The notes beneath the pieces were generated by a model, which was not told where the DNA came from, did not search any database, and worked only from the letters and a program-made list of their open reading frames with translations. DNA of 64,000 bases from Entamoeba invadens IP1 (lineage: Eukaryota > Evosea > Mastigamoebida > Endamoebidae). Shown here piece by piece: positions 1 to 11,260 of the stretch. The stretch spans positions 206,524 through 270,523 of the forward strand of contig NW_004440189.1 in NCBI RefSeq assembly GCF_000330505.1, read 5' to 3'. How positions within the stretch are numbered: position 1 is the stretch's first letter; every line of letters begins with the position of its first letter. The position numbers and the translations under genes are program-made.

Positions 1-24
1 GAAGATAAAACGTGTGGATTTACA

Positions 25-1848
25 ATGGATGAAATGTCGGAGAGAAAAAGAGGGTTTTCACTTGACAAAGACAATTACTGGGTCAACACAAGTGAACAAG
101 CACAAGTGAGGGACTTGACTCAAGTGAATTTGTACAATTTGGTCTTAAAAGTGTGTTTGACCCAAAACATGATACGACTACCAATCAGTTTGAAAGCACT
201 GGAGAGCAAACACAATAGGCTTGAGAATTTGAGCCAACTTGTCAATTTAAAAGAACTTGTATACAATAGATTACCACCATCGTTGCCAAGTTTAGAAAAA
301 CTGACTCTGGAAGGTGTTGAAGAGAAAAGAGGTGCTTTGGAGATGCCACGCTTGAAGGTTCTCTTTATGAAAAAATGCTTTTTACATGGAGACTGTCTTG
401 AAATGGACTTGACTAGATGCGACTCATTGCTGCAAATTTATTTTGGAGGATGTGTGATCAAAAAAGTGTTGTTTCCACCATCAGTAAAAGCACTTCAGTT
501 CAACAATGAAAACAACGCACCATTAAAGCTGAAAACACTACCAAAAATGCCAAATATCGGTCAATTGAAATTGAAGCTGTTTACAACAAAGAATGTGACA
601 AAGTGTCGTTCTCCTATGACCCTCGATATGAGTATGATGGCAAGACTGGATGTAGCACCCGGCTGTGTGACTAATGAGTTCCAATTTAAAGAGAAAATGG
701 CCACGTTGAAAAACAAGAATGGAACAACTCCAAAAGACAAAGAAATGCTCGAGGAGAGAGTTATGGGAAATTACAACACGTCGGCCGCCAATGTTAATAA
801 CACACTAAGCAATACAATACAACCTTCACAGTTATTACCACTTTCTCAATCATTACCACAAGTTCAAACAACAACCACACAACCACTTAGGTTGTGGGAA
901 TTTGAGAAAAATGAACAACAACGAACAGTTTTAAGTCGATTAGAAGACTTGAAAGCACAATTCACGACTTTTCAAAAGAATATAGATCGGTATAGAAATA
1001 TGATCATTTTGTACAAAAGGAAGATTGAAGACGAGATGAAAACATGCCCAAAAGGGTATGTTGGGCAGTCAATAAAGAATTACGAAGCAGAGATATCTCG
1101 TTGTGAAGCGGAGATCAAAACGGAAACTAAGAAGCAAGATAAGGTCAAAACATATATTGTGATGAAACAATTTGAACTCGACAATTATTTGGCACAAGAA
1201 AGAAGGGTCCACTACGACAGAGCACATTACCAACCACCATCTCTTGTTCCTAGAAGTCGCAGAAGTCGCGTGACAACAAACCCAAATGTTTCAATTCAAT
1301 TGAATAGACACTCAACAAGCTTTAAACAACCACCAACAGTACCTTTACAAAACAGAGTCGACAGAACAAATAGCATTATAAGTCGGGAATACTATGAATC
1401 AAATCACACTCATGTTGATACAATAACTGTACAAAGTAGTGACTCAAGTAGAACAATCAGTGAACAGCGAGACACTCCTCGAAGTATTCCAAAAATTAGT
1501 TTACTTATATCAACACCTCGAGGTGTGCAAAAGTCTCAACAACAGACTCATAAGTTTTCAGCAGAGTCTACACTAATTCAAATGGACCAATCACTAAGAA
1601 AAATAGATCCTCAACAAAATTTGGATGAGGGAACTCAACGTAAAGAGGATGAAGCGGTGACAATTCAAATGAAAGTTGATGAGTTTAAGAATGGGGAAGA
1701 ATACAAGAAAGGCATGGAAGAGTTGTTGAAGAGCAATGTCGACGATTGGGTACCCGAAATAGAGGTGAAAGATATTGCTTTAATTCCAAGGGAGAAGGAG
1801 TACAGATTTTTGAAATGTGTCGATGATGTGGTTGATGTGTGTATTTAA
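25..1848 (+). CDS. LRR-like N-terminus plus coiled-coil protein, function unknown
   Basis: A 607-residue protein I cannot name. The first 200 residues have leucine/proline spacing like irregular leucine-rich repeats (short segments such as LPPSLPSLEKLTLEG and PRLKVLFMKKC). After a Gln/Thr-rich spacer, roughly residues 290-400 form a strongly charged coiled coil, and the rest is Ser/Thr/Gln-rich low complexity. There is no signal peptide or membrane segment, so it is probably cytoplasmic or nuclear. The frame is open from base 1 to the ATG at 25, so the true start, or an upstream exon, may lie outside the window. LRR scaffold proteins are abundant in Entamoeba (established), but a specific role here would be a guess. 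Confidence 0.7.
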   Translation: MDEMSERKRGFSLDKDNYWVNTSEQAQVRDLTQVNLYNLVLKVCLTQNMIRLPISLKALESKHNRLENLSQLVNLKELVYNRLPPSLPSLEKLTLEGVEEKRGALEMPRLKVLFMKKCFLHGDCLEMDLTRCDSLLQIYFGGCVIKKVLFPPSVKALQFNNENNAPLKLKTLPKMPNIGQLKLKLFTTKNVTKCRSPMTLDMSMMARLDVAPGCVTNEFQFKEKMATLKNKNGTTPKDKEMLEERVMGNYNTSAANVNNTLSNTIQPSQLLPLSQSLPQVQTTTTQPLRLWEFEKNEQQRTVLSRLEDLKAQFTTFQKNIDRYRNMIILYKRKIEDEMKTCPKGYVGQSIKNYEAEISRCEAEIKTETKKQDKVKTYIVMKQFELDNYLAQERRVHYDRAHYQPPSLVPRSRRSRVTTNPNVSIQLNRHSTSFKQPPTVPLQNRVDRTNSIISREYYESNHTHVDTITVQSSDSSRTISEQRDTPRSIPKISLLISTPRGVQKSQQQTHKFSAESTLIQMDQSLRKIDPQQNLDEGTQRKEDEAVTIQMKVDEFKNGEEYKKGMEELLKSNVDDWVPEIEVKDIALIPREKEYRFLKCVDDVVDVCI

Positions 1849-2468
1849 TTTGTGTGTTTTGTAAACTTCTTTTTCTATTAAAATATTACATCAATGAGTG
1901 AATGAACATAAAGTTCAGCAAGTTTTGTTTCAAGTCAAAAATGGCTTTGATCAATAAGTTATATATGGATGATGGTTTCATCGACTTTATATGGACCATT
2001 TAATAATTTAAGACATATCAAAAGAGGTTATTTTACTTGGCCTTTTCAATGTTTTAATTGACTTGAATGAATGTCATCAAGTCTATTTTTCTCTTATTTG
2101 AATAGTATAATTTATAGTAAAATAATTATAAATGGAGTTTAGGAAGTTTAATTACAGTTTTCCTATTTTAGCATTAACCAAATAAAGATAACATTGTTGA
2201 ATTCTATTATCAACACCAAGAATGAAATAAAGATAAATAAAGAGTAACTTAATTATTATAACAATAATTTACGAAATAATAAACGTAAAAAGCGGGACTT
2301 TAAAAGAATAAAAAAAAGACTTTAAAAAAAAAACGAAAGAAAAATAACATGGAATTTATATATTAGAAACTAAAGATGTAAAAAACCAAATTTCGCATAT
2401 TGAATTTCGAAATAAAAGAGATTATTACACCTGAAGAGCTTTTGGAACTTGTTATTCTTAAATAGTCA
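1849..2468. other. Intergenic, AT-rich
   Basis: About 620 bases of AT-rich DNA. No RNA gene or repeat seen. The last ~90 bases (about 2376-2462) are open in the frame of the following phosphatase gene but have no ATG and end in TAG at 2463, directly before its start. Confidence 0.6.
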
Positions 2469-3871
2469 ATGAGCAAATTCATCGACTTTAGACAACACTT
2501 TGCAAAAGAGATTAAGGCAATGTCGGACTCCCCAATTAAGCCAATCAATAACTTGTTGTTTTCAAAACACATTGTGGTGGACCACAGTTCTATTCGATCA
2601 AGAGAACACTCCTTTGCAATGGCCTCAATTTCTACATACCCAATTATAGAAGGAGTTCAACAAGGAGAACCAAATTGTGATAAAGTAGGGATCGTCAGGT
2701 TTACAAATGCAACGCTTATTGCTCTTGGAGATGGCTGTTTGTTTTTGATGACTTTTCGACTAATACAATATAAGTACATTGAGTGTGTCATAAATAACTT
2801 TAAGGCGGGTGGGGAACTAAATCATCGATTGCAGCTCGTCAAGCTGTTTACACGTCGCTTGACACTATAATTGAAAAATCGCAGTCTTTAACCACTGTGA
2901 AGTCTGTTGCAGAGTTATTGGTCGACATTGCTGAGTTGGCACAGCAATCGATTTTCAAAACGCGAATAAGTTCACAAGAAGGAGTTGGAACAACAACGTT
3001 GACACTTTCATTCACCTTCTCAACACTCAAAGACAAAATCAAAACAGTTGCTTTATGTATTGGCGATTCAAAACTGTATCATTACAATTCAAAGAATAAA
3101 ACCGTCAAATCGTGCTTTGGAGAGCGACACAAGACTGTCGACAAGACATCAGTGTGTTTGTCATGCTTGGGAGACGCGGGTGGAGGACTTCCCGCATTAC
3201 GAGGAAGTGGGTTGTTGTGTTTTGATGTCCAAGAGAACGACTGTTTAATTGCAGCGACTGATGGAATGTATGACAATTTTGAACCGTCGATTATAATGCA
3301 GAAGATGCATGCAAAGGACGCACTTAACAAGATTTTGGGTCAACGAATTCAACAATGTGCCAATTTGTGTTTGTGTGTTGAGAGTCTGTGCAATTATGTG
3401 ATCGAAGTCACTGAGAAAACAAGGCAATTTCATCAAAACAATCCACGACAAAGACGACCAGATGGTCTTCCTGGTAAATTAGACCACACTACAATTGCTC
3501 TCGTTTGTGTTGAAAAGGTGAATAAAGACGTGGGGCTTGTCGACCGATATGAACCGCCTCAATTCAAGACTTTGGTGCCACAAACACAAATCAGCAGAGT
3601 TTTGCATTCAAAGAGTTTTGGAGAAAAAGACCGAGTGACTGTTGTTCCAGTAAAACAAGTTGGGCGATTGACTCCAGTTGAATGCGAAGGAACTTTGTCG
3701 CCACCTAAACCACATGAAAGAGGTAGTAGTGGAGACTCGACTAAAGAATCACTCTTTACACTTATTAAACACAAAGTTGGGACTTTCACTCCACCGAAAA
3801 GAACTCCTTGCATTACTTCAACTTCTGTAACTCCTCGAATGTACAGAGAGAATATTTCTGATGCGAATTAA
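2469..3871 (+). CDS. PP2C-like Ser/Thr phosphatase, one intron
   Basis: Two exons, 2469-2736 and 2805-3871, joined by a 68-bp intron (GTTTGT at the 5' end, AAG at the 3' end) give 444 residues. The join restores the motif GDGCGWG followed by a helix with AARQA, the place where PP2C enzymes have DGHGG. Further PP2C landmarks are GDSKLYHY (the usual GDS-R), ATDGMYDNF (the usual SDG-WD, metal-binding Asp) and a late DHTTIALV (the usual DN-T). The likely role is Mn/Mg-dependent dephosphorylation of phospho-Ser/Thr. The changed first motif, shared metal Asp residues and a 100-residue Ser/Pro-rich tail mark it as a divergent PPM family member. The start follows an in-frame TAG at 2463. Confidence 0.82.
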
Positions 3872-3971
3872 TTATTGTGTAATTGTATTTCTTCATAACT
3901 TGAATGTTAGACATTTTATACAGTTTATAGTATTATTATTATAATATAACTATTCAAAACTACATAATCAA

Positions 3972-5093
3972 ATGAAGGTTGTCGTTGCTTGCGACTCGTT
4001 CAAGGGCAGCATTTCTTCAACGGAACTGAACGAGTGTATATCCAAGGCCCTCCACACCACAAGTAAAAACTGTTCTGTATATACAATGCCTATTGGAGAT
4101 GGGGGAGAAGGTACATTAGAGAGTTTAATGACTTTATTTAACAGCGAAATAATAAAGTGTGAAGCCCATGACCCTTTAATGAACATTATTACAGCGGAAT
4201 ACGCTATATGTGGCGATTTTTGTATTATAGAAATGGCAAAAATAAGTGGACTTGTGTTGGTGCCAGACACACTGAGAAACCCTTTAAAGACGACAACTTA
4301 TGGATTGGGTGAGCTTATTTCAGACGCTTTAAAAAGAAACATTCGCAAATTTGTTATTGGGATTGGTGGGAGTGCGACCAATGATGGAGGGTGTGGTATG
4401 CTTCGGGCACTTGGGGCCAAATATTACGATGAAAATGGCAAAGAGTTAATAGGTGGTGGGGAAATACTTGCAAAAATTCGGAGCATTGACTTAGCACATT
4501 TCAATAAAGGTCTTAAGGACTCGACATTTACAATTGCCTGTGATGTGAATAACCCGATGTGTGGTCCCAATGGTGCTTCATTTGTTTATGGATTTCAAAA
4601 AGGTGCAACAATGGAGTCTGCAAAAATCTTGGACAATGGCATGCTCAATTACGGGACGCTTTTGCAGAGATTGGTTCAGAAGCCGATTTTAGAGTATCCT
4701 GGTTCTGGTGCTGCTGGTGGTATTGGTGGAGCTTTTCTTGCTCTTTTCAACTCCGAGTTAAAAAGTGGCATAGACTTAGTCTTGGATCTTACCAACTTTG
4801 AAGAGATTATAAGAGATGCAAATTTAGTCATCACTGGGGAAGGTAAAATAGATGAACAAAGTTTTATGGGGAAAGTGTTGGGTGGTATTCTCAAACGAAC
4901 AAAGCTGAAACGTTGTAAAGTAGTAGCGTTATGTGGGTGTAACGATCTTCCTTTGAATTATCCCGTCGATTCCAAACTCTCGATATTTTCCATTCAAAAT
5001 GGTCCCATAGATTTACATAGTGCGATGAAGGAAGAGACTGTCAAAGAGAATGTCCAACGACTTATTCCAAATATCATGAAGTTACTGATTTAA
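3972..5093 (+). CDS. Glycerate kinase (bacterial GarK/GlxK type)
   Basis: A 373-residue protein covering the whole glycerate-kinase family length. It starts with the family signature MKVVVACDSFKGS, then PIGDGGEGTLE, IGIGGSATNDGGCGML, PMCGPNGAS, GAAGGIGG and VITGEGKIDEQS, all typical of the type-I D-glycerate kinases. It phosphorylates D-glycerate with ATP, feeding the product into glycolysis. In Entamoeba the enzyme belongs to the serine-degradation route (established), and a bacterial-type enzyme in a eukaryote suggests old lateral transfer (inference). No intron is needed. It starts 100 bp after the phosphatase gene, on the same strand. Confidence 0.95.
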   Translation: MKVVVACDSFKGSISSTELNECISKALHTTSKNCSVYTMPIGDGGEGTLESLMTLFNSEIIKCEAHDPLMNIITAEYAICGDFCIIEMAKISGLVLVPDTLRNPLKTTTYGLGELISDALKRNIRKFVIGIGGSATNDGGCGMLRALGAKYYDENGKELIGGGEILAKIRSIDLAHFNKGLKDSTFTIACDVNNPMCGPNGASFVYGFQKGATMESAKILDNGMLNYGTLLQRLVQKPILEYPGSGAAGGIGGAFLALFNSELKSGIDLVLDLTNFEEIIRDANLVITGEGKIDEQSFMGKVLGGILKRTKLKRCKVVALCGCNDLPLNYPVDSKLSIFSIQNGPIDLHSAMKEETVKENVQRLIPNIMKLLI

Positions 5094-5216
5094 TAATTAA
5101 TTTATATATTAATACTACTTTTATTGAACTAATACCTCAATAATAAGAGATGTTATAAAATACAATAAACGCAAAGGAGAAGGTAAAAGAAATAACTAGA
5201 TCGACAAGGAGATCAC

Positions 5217-5639
5217 TTAAACGATGGTTGGAGCGTTAGAAGAAATCTTTGGCCACAAATCGGCGCATTCCTTAGAGACTGGGCCGGTGATGGCGGAGCC
5301 TTTCATTTCACCCTTCAAGTTGACGATGACAGCGGCGTTGTCTTCGAAGTACAAAGTGGTTCCGTCCTTTCTTCTCCAAGTTCTTCTTTGTCTAATGATG
5401 ACTGCGGTGTGGACCTTCTTTCTGTACTCTGGTTTACCTTTTTTGCATGTCGCAACAACCATATCGCCACATCCAGCTCTTGGGAGTCGATTCAGTCTGC
5501 CGTGGAAGCCCTTGACGGAGATGATAGTCAATGTTTTGGCTCCGGTGTTGTCAGCGCAGTTAACGGTAGAAGCGTTGTTCAAACCGCACGTCACTCTGAA
5601 CTTGTTTCCCTGTCTTCCTCCTGCTCCTCTCTTTGGCAT
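5217..5639 (-). CDS. RPL23: 60S ribosomal protein uL14 (L23)
   Basis: A 140-residue protein of exactly the usual eukaryotic length. Signature segments are [42 protein letters not shown] and [10 protein letters not shown], followed by the conserved C-terminal [14 protein letters not shown]. It binds 28S rRNA at the subunit interface near the bridge to the small subunit. Single exon, short intergenic distances, convergent with the glycerate kinase gene. Confidence 0.98.
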   Translation of the reverse strand: MPKRGAGGRQGNKFRVTCGLNNASTVNCADNTGAKTLTIISVKGFHGRLNRLPRAGCGDMVVATCKKGKPEYRKKVHTAVIIRQRRTWRRKDGTTLYFEDNAAVIVNLKGEMKGSAITGPVSKECADLWPKISSNAPTIV

Positions 5640-5911
5640 GTCGAATCACATTATTCAGCTTCACTCTTAGGGTTTCACAATTTTTCGTTTTTTCTATTAA
5701 TTATTAACATTTTTACCATTTTCTTAACTAGTTGTTTTTGTCGTTATTTTTTTGTCCATTTTTTGAGTAGTTAATGTTCTTATAAAATATTATACTTATG
5801 CCAATGGATCAATAGTAAATGTTTAATATCGAGTGTTATACATAAAATAAAAGATTTTGAACCTTCAAATGACGCGAACTTGCAATTACGAATTAATGAA
5901 TTATTAAAAGT

Positions 5912-7696
5912 TTAGTCGTCGAAGTCGGATTCTCTATTGACCATATACAACATGAACAATATGACAGCCCCTGTGAAAGTCATTACCGTGACCACTATGA
6001 GTACAATTTGTTTGTGGTATTTGAAAACCACCATGAAATCCTCTCCACTATCTTTCGCATAGATAAGAAGTTTCTTGTGCCACGGGAGTTCTTGTTGTGG
6101 TGTAATGACTGTTCGCGTCTCTTTGTATTTCTCTATTTCGGGCTTCTGAATTTCCATCATCTTATTGACCTTTCTCTCTCTCATTGGTTCAGTTTTTACT
6201 TCTTCAAAGTCCTTTGTTTTGCGGTCGATGTTGTTGGGACTTGTTCCTTTCTTGGTCCTCTTAGTGAGTTGTGCGTTTTTCTTCTTTTGAACGTCGACTC
6301 CTGGACTCGAAGAAATTGGAACTACGCGCTTCACGTCGTCATGTCGCGATTCTTTCTTTTTTGCTTTAGGAATTTGAAGAACGACATTGACAAGTTCTTG
6401 TGGTTTGACCTCTTTCAAGTCCCCTTTCTTGCGCTTGTCCTTCTTCTCTTTTTTTTTCAAAGGTTTTGAATCGGCGTTCTCGATTTTTATGTCAATTGGT
6501 GTTTGCTTAAGTTGAATGACTTCGTTCCCCTCGACCTTGGAATCGTCTTTCTTTTCTTCGGGGATGTTTGTCTGAATTAAGTTCTCCACGTCAATGGGAG
6601 AGTCTTCGACAATTGGAAATTCCATTAATTTTGAAGGAATTGGAATAGTTGTTGTGTGTACGACCTCTCCTTGGTCTTGTGGAGTCGTTTTAATGATATT
6701 TTCCTCTTCTATTTTGGCTTCAATGATTTGTGAATCTGCCAGTGGCGTCAACTTCTTTTGTCTTTTTTTGGGGACAAAACTGGCGTGTGGTTTTGAGAGA
6801 TCGATTTTGATGTTTTTGTCGTCTTGTGATATTTTGATGATGTTGTCTGTCTTTTCAATACCAAATTTCTCGACTCTGTTCTCGTCACTTGGAAGCATTT
6901 CAATGCTTTTACTCTCTTGTTTCTTCGCTTTTCTGACAAAGGGTTTTGCATCAATCGAATATTTGTTTTCACTCTCACTTGTCTCGGACTTGTTCTCTCC
7001 TTTTTCCGTAGGAGTGCTTGGGACGTCTGCACTCGAATTATCGATGTCTGAGTTCTGTTTAATAATTGGGGTTGGTAAAGGTGGAACTGTGACTTTGTCT
7101 GGAGAGATATTTGCGTGCTTTTTGTCTTCCAAATCTTCAGAAAGTTTTTCACTACTAAAGGCATCATGTGAGATGTCATTTGGGGTTTGTCTTCCAGAAA
7201 TGAACGTTTCAGAAGAGTCTGAGTAGTCTGTTGTTGAAGTGTCTTCCGAGCTTGTCAGACTGTCTTTGATATGTTTGTATACTCTAACTGGCTTCACCTT
7301 CTTTTCTCCTCCCTTTTTACGTTTGCCGCAGTCTGCCATTATTCCAGAGACTGAAAGAAGTTTGTTGAATGAATTCAATTTGACTTCAAGTGATGTCGTT
7401 GGTGCAAAATCCAAACACTTATTAGCCTCATAAATATCACCCCAAAGCATCGTTTGAGTTTCCAACTCGGCTTCAACGTATTGTTGTAAAAAGTCGTCTG
7501 GGTCGATTATATCCATTAACTCATCAAACCCTTTGTCTTTTTGCTTTGGTTTTTGCTCGTCTTTATCTTCTTCTTCTTCGCCATCGTCCTCTTCTTCATC
7601 AACAAGGAGGCTAAAAAATGAAGGGCGTCCTGGTGGTTCTGCGTCCGACTTTTCATAAGGATTTAATTCAATCCCTGTTTCACTTCCTCCTTCCAT
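5912..7696 (-). CDS. Acidic/lysine-rich tail-anchored membrane protein, unknown
   Basis: 594 residues from the ATG at 7696; the frame extends three codons upstream but only through GTG. The N-terminus has an acid run (EEEDDGEEEEDKDEQKPK), followed by a long, low-complexity, Ser/Thr/Lys/Glu-rich middle with no recognisable domain. The last 40 residues hold one hydrophobic segment (QIVLIVVTVMTFTGAVILFM) with a short RESDFDD tail, the layout of a tail-anchored ER or vesicle protein with a large disordered cytosolic part. I recognise no family. It could be a tether or coat adaptor, but nothing in the sequence proves that. Confidence 0.75.
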   Translation of the reverse strand: MEGGSETGIELNPYEKSDAEPPGRPSFFSLLVDEEEDDGEEEEDKDEQKPKQKDKGFDELMDIIDPDDFLQQYVEAELETQTMLWGDIYEANKCLDFAPTTSLEVKLNSFNKLLSVSGIMADCGKRKKGGEKKVKPVRVYKHIKDSLTSSEDTSTTDYSDSSETFISGRQTPNDISHDAFSSEKLSEDLEDKKHANISPDKVTVPPLPTPIIKQNSDIDNSSADVPSTPTEKGENKSETSESENKYSIDAKPFVRKAKKQESKSIEMLPSDENRVEKFGIEKTDNIIKISQDDKNIKIDLSKPHASFVPKKRQKKLTPLADSQIIEAKIEEENIIKTTPQDQGEVVHTTTIPIPSKLMEFPIVEDSPIDVENLIQTNIPEEKKDDSKVEGNEVIQLKQTPIDIKIENADSKPLKKKEKKDKRKKGDLKEVKPQELVNVVLQIPKAKKKESRHDDVKRVVPISSSPGVDVQKKKNAQLTKRTKKGTSPNNIDRKTKDFEEVKTEPMRERKVNKMMEIQKPEIEKYKETRTVITPQQELPWHKKLLIYAKDSGEDFMVVFKYHKQIVLIVVTVMTFTGAVILFMLYMVNRESDFDD

Positions 7697-8293
7697 ATAA
7701 AACACAATTTCAGTTCCATTTCGTCGTTTTTCGAAGTTTTCAAAAAAAGGAGAAAACCATAGTTGTATAAGAAATTCAATTAATTAAAAACCATTCAATA
7801 ATTGCTCGACTTCATCACATTTTTCTTTATAAAAGAAATAACTGCCGGCTTTGTGTTTCGCGAGACAACGAAAAACTTATTAAAACATGTGTGCACAACA
7901 AATTTTATATAGTAAGTTTGATCTTGTTTTGAAAATGATGTGTGATGACATCATCAAGAATGTTCAAAGACAACTTGATTGTCTTGACCAAAGTTTAAAT
8001 AAAACGGGAAGAACATGAGCTTTAGTTTAAAAATAGAATGTATAAAAAACATCAACTGTTCTTGACGAAGGTGAATGATGTTGCCAGTTTGGATAGTACG
8101 TCGATCCACGTGGAAAGTATATGAACCCTAAATATCACCTGTAACCCGCTGTATTATTTTTAATAGTAAACTAATAGTAAAAGCGAAATTAAATGAAAAA
8201 TACACAAAGATCCCACGTGGTGGGTCGACAAAGAGCCACGTCAAAGGGCAAGACTATATAAAGCCTGACTTTGGTAATTCATTCAGACAATTC
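7697..8293. other. Divergent intergenic region before HSP90
   Basis: About 600 AT-rich bases between two divergent genes. The right half holds the HSP90 promoter described separately. No other gene or repeat seen. Confidence 0.6.
8105..8263 (+). promoter_or_regulatory. Putative HSP90 promoter: repeated CCACGTGG boxes and TATA-like element
   Basis: Two perfect palindromes CCACGTGG lie at 8105-8112 and 8213-8220, with a half copy CCACGTC at 8236. A TATA-like TATATAAAG is at 8255-8263, about 31 bases before the ATG, which fits the very short Entamoeba leader and core-promoter spacing. I see no clear run of alternating GAA/TTC heat-shock units. That these boxes drive HSP90 is inference from position and repetition. 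Confidence 0.55.
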
Positions 8294-10465
8294 ATGACTG
8301 AAACCTTCCAATTCCAAGCTGAAATCAACCAACTTCTGTCGTTGATCATCAACGCATTCTATTCGAACAAGGACATTTTCTTGAGAGAGTTAATTTCAAA
8401 CTGCTCTGATGCTCTCGATAAAATCAGATACGAATCCCTCTCAAACAAAGAAGTTCTTGGTGAAGAACCCGATCTCCTCATCAGAATCACTTGCGATAAG
8501 GACAACAACCAGATGATTATTGAAGATACCGGTATTGGTATGACTAAGGCCGACTTGATTAACTGCCTTGGTACCATTGCTAGATCTGGAACCAAAACTT
8601 TCATGTCAAAGATTATGGAAGGAACCGCCGATGTTTCTATGATTGGTCAATTCGGTGTCGGTTTTTACTCATCATACTTGGTTGCCGAGAAAGTCACTGT
8701 CATCACAAAGAACAACGATGATGAACAATACGTTTGGGAATCTCGTGCTGGTGGAGAGTACACTATCACTCTTGACGAAAGCGGACAACAACTCAAGAGA
8801 GGAACTAAGGTCATTTTGAAATTGAAGGAAGACATGCAAGACTATTTGGACACCAAAAAGGTTCAAGAAATCATCAAGAAGCATTCCGAATTCATCCAAT
8901 ACCCAATTATGCTCTACGTCACTAAGGAGACTGAAGAAGAAGTGACTGATGATGAGGCTGAAGACAAGAAAGAAGAGAAGAAGGAAGAGAAACCAGAAGA
9001 GAAGACTGAGGAAAAGAAGGACGAAGAGAAGAAAGACGAAGTGAAAATCGAAGACGAGAAGAAAGAAGAGGAGAAGCCAGAAGAGAAGAAAGAAAAGAAG
9101 ACTAAAAAGGTCAAGAAGACTACCAGCGAGTGGGAACAAGTCAACAAGCAAAAACCAATCTGGACCAGAAAGCCAGAAGAAATCACTAAGGAAGAATACT
9201 CTGCTTTCTATAAGACCATTTCTAACGACTGGGAAGACCACCTTTCTGTCAAGCACTTCTCCGTTGAAGGACAAATCGAGTTCACTGCTATTTTGTTTGT
9301 CCCACAAAGAGCTCCATTCGATATGTTCGATGCCAAGAAGAAGTCCAACAACATCAAGTTGTACGTCAGAAGAGTTTTCATTATGGACGACTGCAGAGAA
9401 CTCATCCCAGAGTGGTTAGGATTCATCAAGGGTGTTGTCGATTCCGAGGATCTCCCATTGAACGTCTCAAGAGAAATGTTGCAACAGAACAAGATTCTTA
9501 AGGTCATCAGAAAGAACCTTGTCAAGAAGTCCCTTGAAATGTTTGCTGAGATCTCTGAGAACAAGGACGACTGGAAGAAGTTCTACGAGGCCTTCGGAAA
9601 GAACTTGAAGCTTGGTATCCACGAAGACACTACCAACAGAGATAAACTCGCTGAACTCCTCAGATTCTACTCAACAAAGTCTGGAGAAGACATGACCTCA
9701 TTCAAGGACTACATCGCAAGAATGAAAGAAGGACAAAAGGAAATTTACTTCATTACTGGTGAGAGCAAGAAGGTCGTTGAAACTTCCCCATTCGTCGAAG
9801 GATTCATGAAGAAAGGAATTGAAGTCTTGTACATGACCGACCCAATTGATGAGTACGCTATGCAACAATTGAGAGAATTCGACGGAAAGAAGCTTGTCTG
9901 CATCACTAAGGATGGCGTCAAGGTCGACGAATCCGAAGACGAGAAAAAGGCTGCCGAGCAAAAGGAAAAAGACAACGAAGAACTTTCAAAGGCCGTCAAG
10001 GAGATTCTTGGCGAGAAAATCGAGAAGGTTGTCATCTCAACAAGACTTGTCAACAGTCCATGCGCTCTTGTTACTGGCGAATATGGATGGTCCGCTAATA
10101 TGGAAAGAATCATGAAGGCTCAAGCACTCAGAGACAACTCTATGAGCACTTACATGGTCTCAAAGAAGACACTTGAACTCAACCCAGACCACCCAATCGT
10201 CGAAGAACTCAAGAAAAGAGTCCACACCGACAACTCAGATAAGACCGTCAAGGACTTGGTTGTTTTGTTGTTCGAAACTGCTTTGTTGTCTTCTGGATTC
10301 TCTCTCGATGACCCAGCTGCTTTCGCTGGTAGAATTTACAGAATGGTCAAATTGGGTCTCTCACTTGATGACAAGGAAGAAGAAGTCCCAAAGGCTGAAG
10401 ATGTCAAGCCAGTCGAAGAGACTCCTGCTGGAGAGATGAATTCTCAAATGGAGGAAGTTGATTAA
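8294..10465 (+). CDS. HSP90: Cytosolic HSP90 chaperone
   Basis: A 723-residue protein with the full HSP90 plan. The N-terminal GHKL ATPase starts [19 protein letters not shown] and contains [18 protein letters not shown] and [14 protein letters not shown] Lys/Glu charged linker lies at about residues 215-275. The middle domain has [15 protein letters not shown], and the C-terminal dimerisation domain ends in MEEVD, the TPR co-chaperone docking signal that marks the cytosolic form. It folds kinases and other client proteins using ATP. Codon use is visibly biased toward C/G-ending codons (AAG, GTC, ATC) compared with neighbours, as expected for a highly expressed gene. No intron. Confidence 0.99.
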   Translation: MTETFQFQAEINQLLSLIINAFYSNKDIFLRELISNCSDALDKIRYESLSNKEVLGEEPDLLIRITCDKDNNQMIIEDTGIGMTKADLINCLGTIARSGTKTFMSKIMEGTADVSMIGQFGVGFYSSYLVAEKVTVITKNNDDEQYVWESRAGGEYTITLDESGQQLKRGTKVILKLKEDMQDYLDTKKVQEIIKKHSEFIQYPIMLYVTKETEEEVTDDEAEDKKEEKKEEKPEEKTEEKKDEEKKDEVKIEDEKKEEEKPEEKKEKKTKKVKKTTSEWEQVNKQKPIWTRKPEEITKEEYSAFYKTISNDWEDHLSVKHFSVEGQIEFTAILFVPQRAPFDMFDAKKKSNNIKLYVRRVFIMDDCRELIPEWLGFIKGVVDSEDLPLNVSREMLQQNKILKVIRKNLVKKSLEMFAEISENKDDWKKFYEAFGKNLKLGIHEDTTNRDKLAELLRFYSTKSGEDMTSFKDYIARMKEGQKEIYFITGESKKVVETSPFVEGFMKKGIEVLYMTDPIDEYAMQQLREFDGKKLVCITKDGVKVDESEDEKKAAEQKEKDNEELSKAVKEILGEKIEKVVISTRLVNSPCALVTGEYGWSANMERIMKAQALRDNSMSTYMVSKKTLELNPDHPIVEELKKRVHTDNSDKTVKDLVVLLFETALLSSGFSLDDPAAFAGRIYRMVKLGLSLDDKEEEVPKAEDVKPVEETPAGEMNSQMEEVD

Positions 10466-11260
10466 TTAAGTTTTCGTGATATTCATGTTAATGTTTATTA
10501 ATAATTGTAATTTGATGAATAAAAAACATAAACAAGCTCTAGTAAGAGTGTATTCAATAAATTTGTATAACTTAACACTTAAAATAACGCCCTTCTTTTT
10601 GTTTTGGCCTGTTTTTACTGGGATATTAATCAAATTTTTGGTTATTTTCCTTTTTTGGCTTGTGTATTGTTTATTAACTTAATATAAACTCTAAAAAACG
10701 GAAATTTATTTAATAAACTCGAGATTTCCCGATTTTTAGACCACTTGAATTTTGTTCAATGTTATTTAAAGTGTTAAAACGATGAACAAGATGTGAAACT
10801 CTGTTATAATATTGGCATATTAGTTATGAATCATATTGAAGCCTTTGATATTGATAATCAATACAATCACAACACATTGAGATAGTTTCAGAATCATTAT
10901 TAGTAATTAAAAATAATCAAAATATTGAATTGAATAATTTTATTTAATAATTTTTAGTATTAAAACCAAAAATACTATTAAACAAAATTCAAGTCGTCTA
11001 AAAACGGGAAATCTCGAGTTTATTGAATAATTAACCTATATTTTAGAATTCTATTATGTGAATAAAGTTACACAGCACAAAAAGGGGAAAAAATTTTATC
11101 ATATCACAATAAAACAAATCAAAAAAAACTAACAATTTATTATAAGTGTTATTTAATTATAACAAATAATAAAAACTCTAATTATCTTGTTCTTTTCAAT
11201 TTATTAAAAATGTTTACAAACAAAAAAATAAGACGATAAAAAGAAAACACTTAACAACGT
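10466..11260. other. Intergenic, holds one inverted-repeat element
   Basis: About 800 AT-rich bases between convergent HSP90 and the lysine-rich gene. The only structure I see is the inverted repeat at 10712-11024. Confidence 0.6.
10712..11024. repeat. Inverted-repeat element (MITE-like), 313 bp
   Basis: The left end reads AATAAACTCGAGATTTCCCG and continues through TTTTTAGACCACTTGAATTTTG; the right end is its reverse complement with few mismatches. The ends match over about 45 bp. The interior is AT-rich and non-coding. No convincing target duplication is seen, so the transposon class is uncertain. Confidence 0.65.

Noticed and set aside
8672..9307. Antisense open frames over the HSP90 charged linker
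   Set aside because: They mirror GAA/AAG repeats; no independent coding sign.
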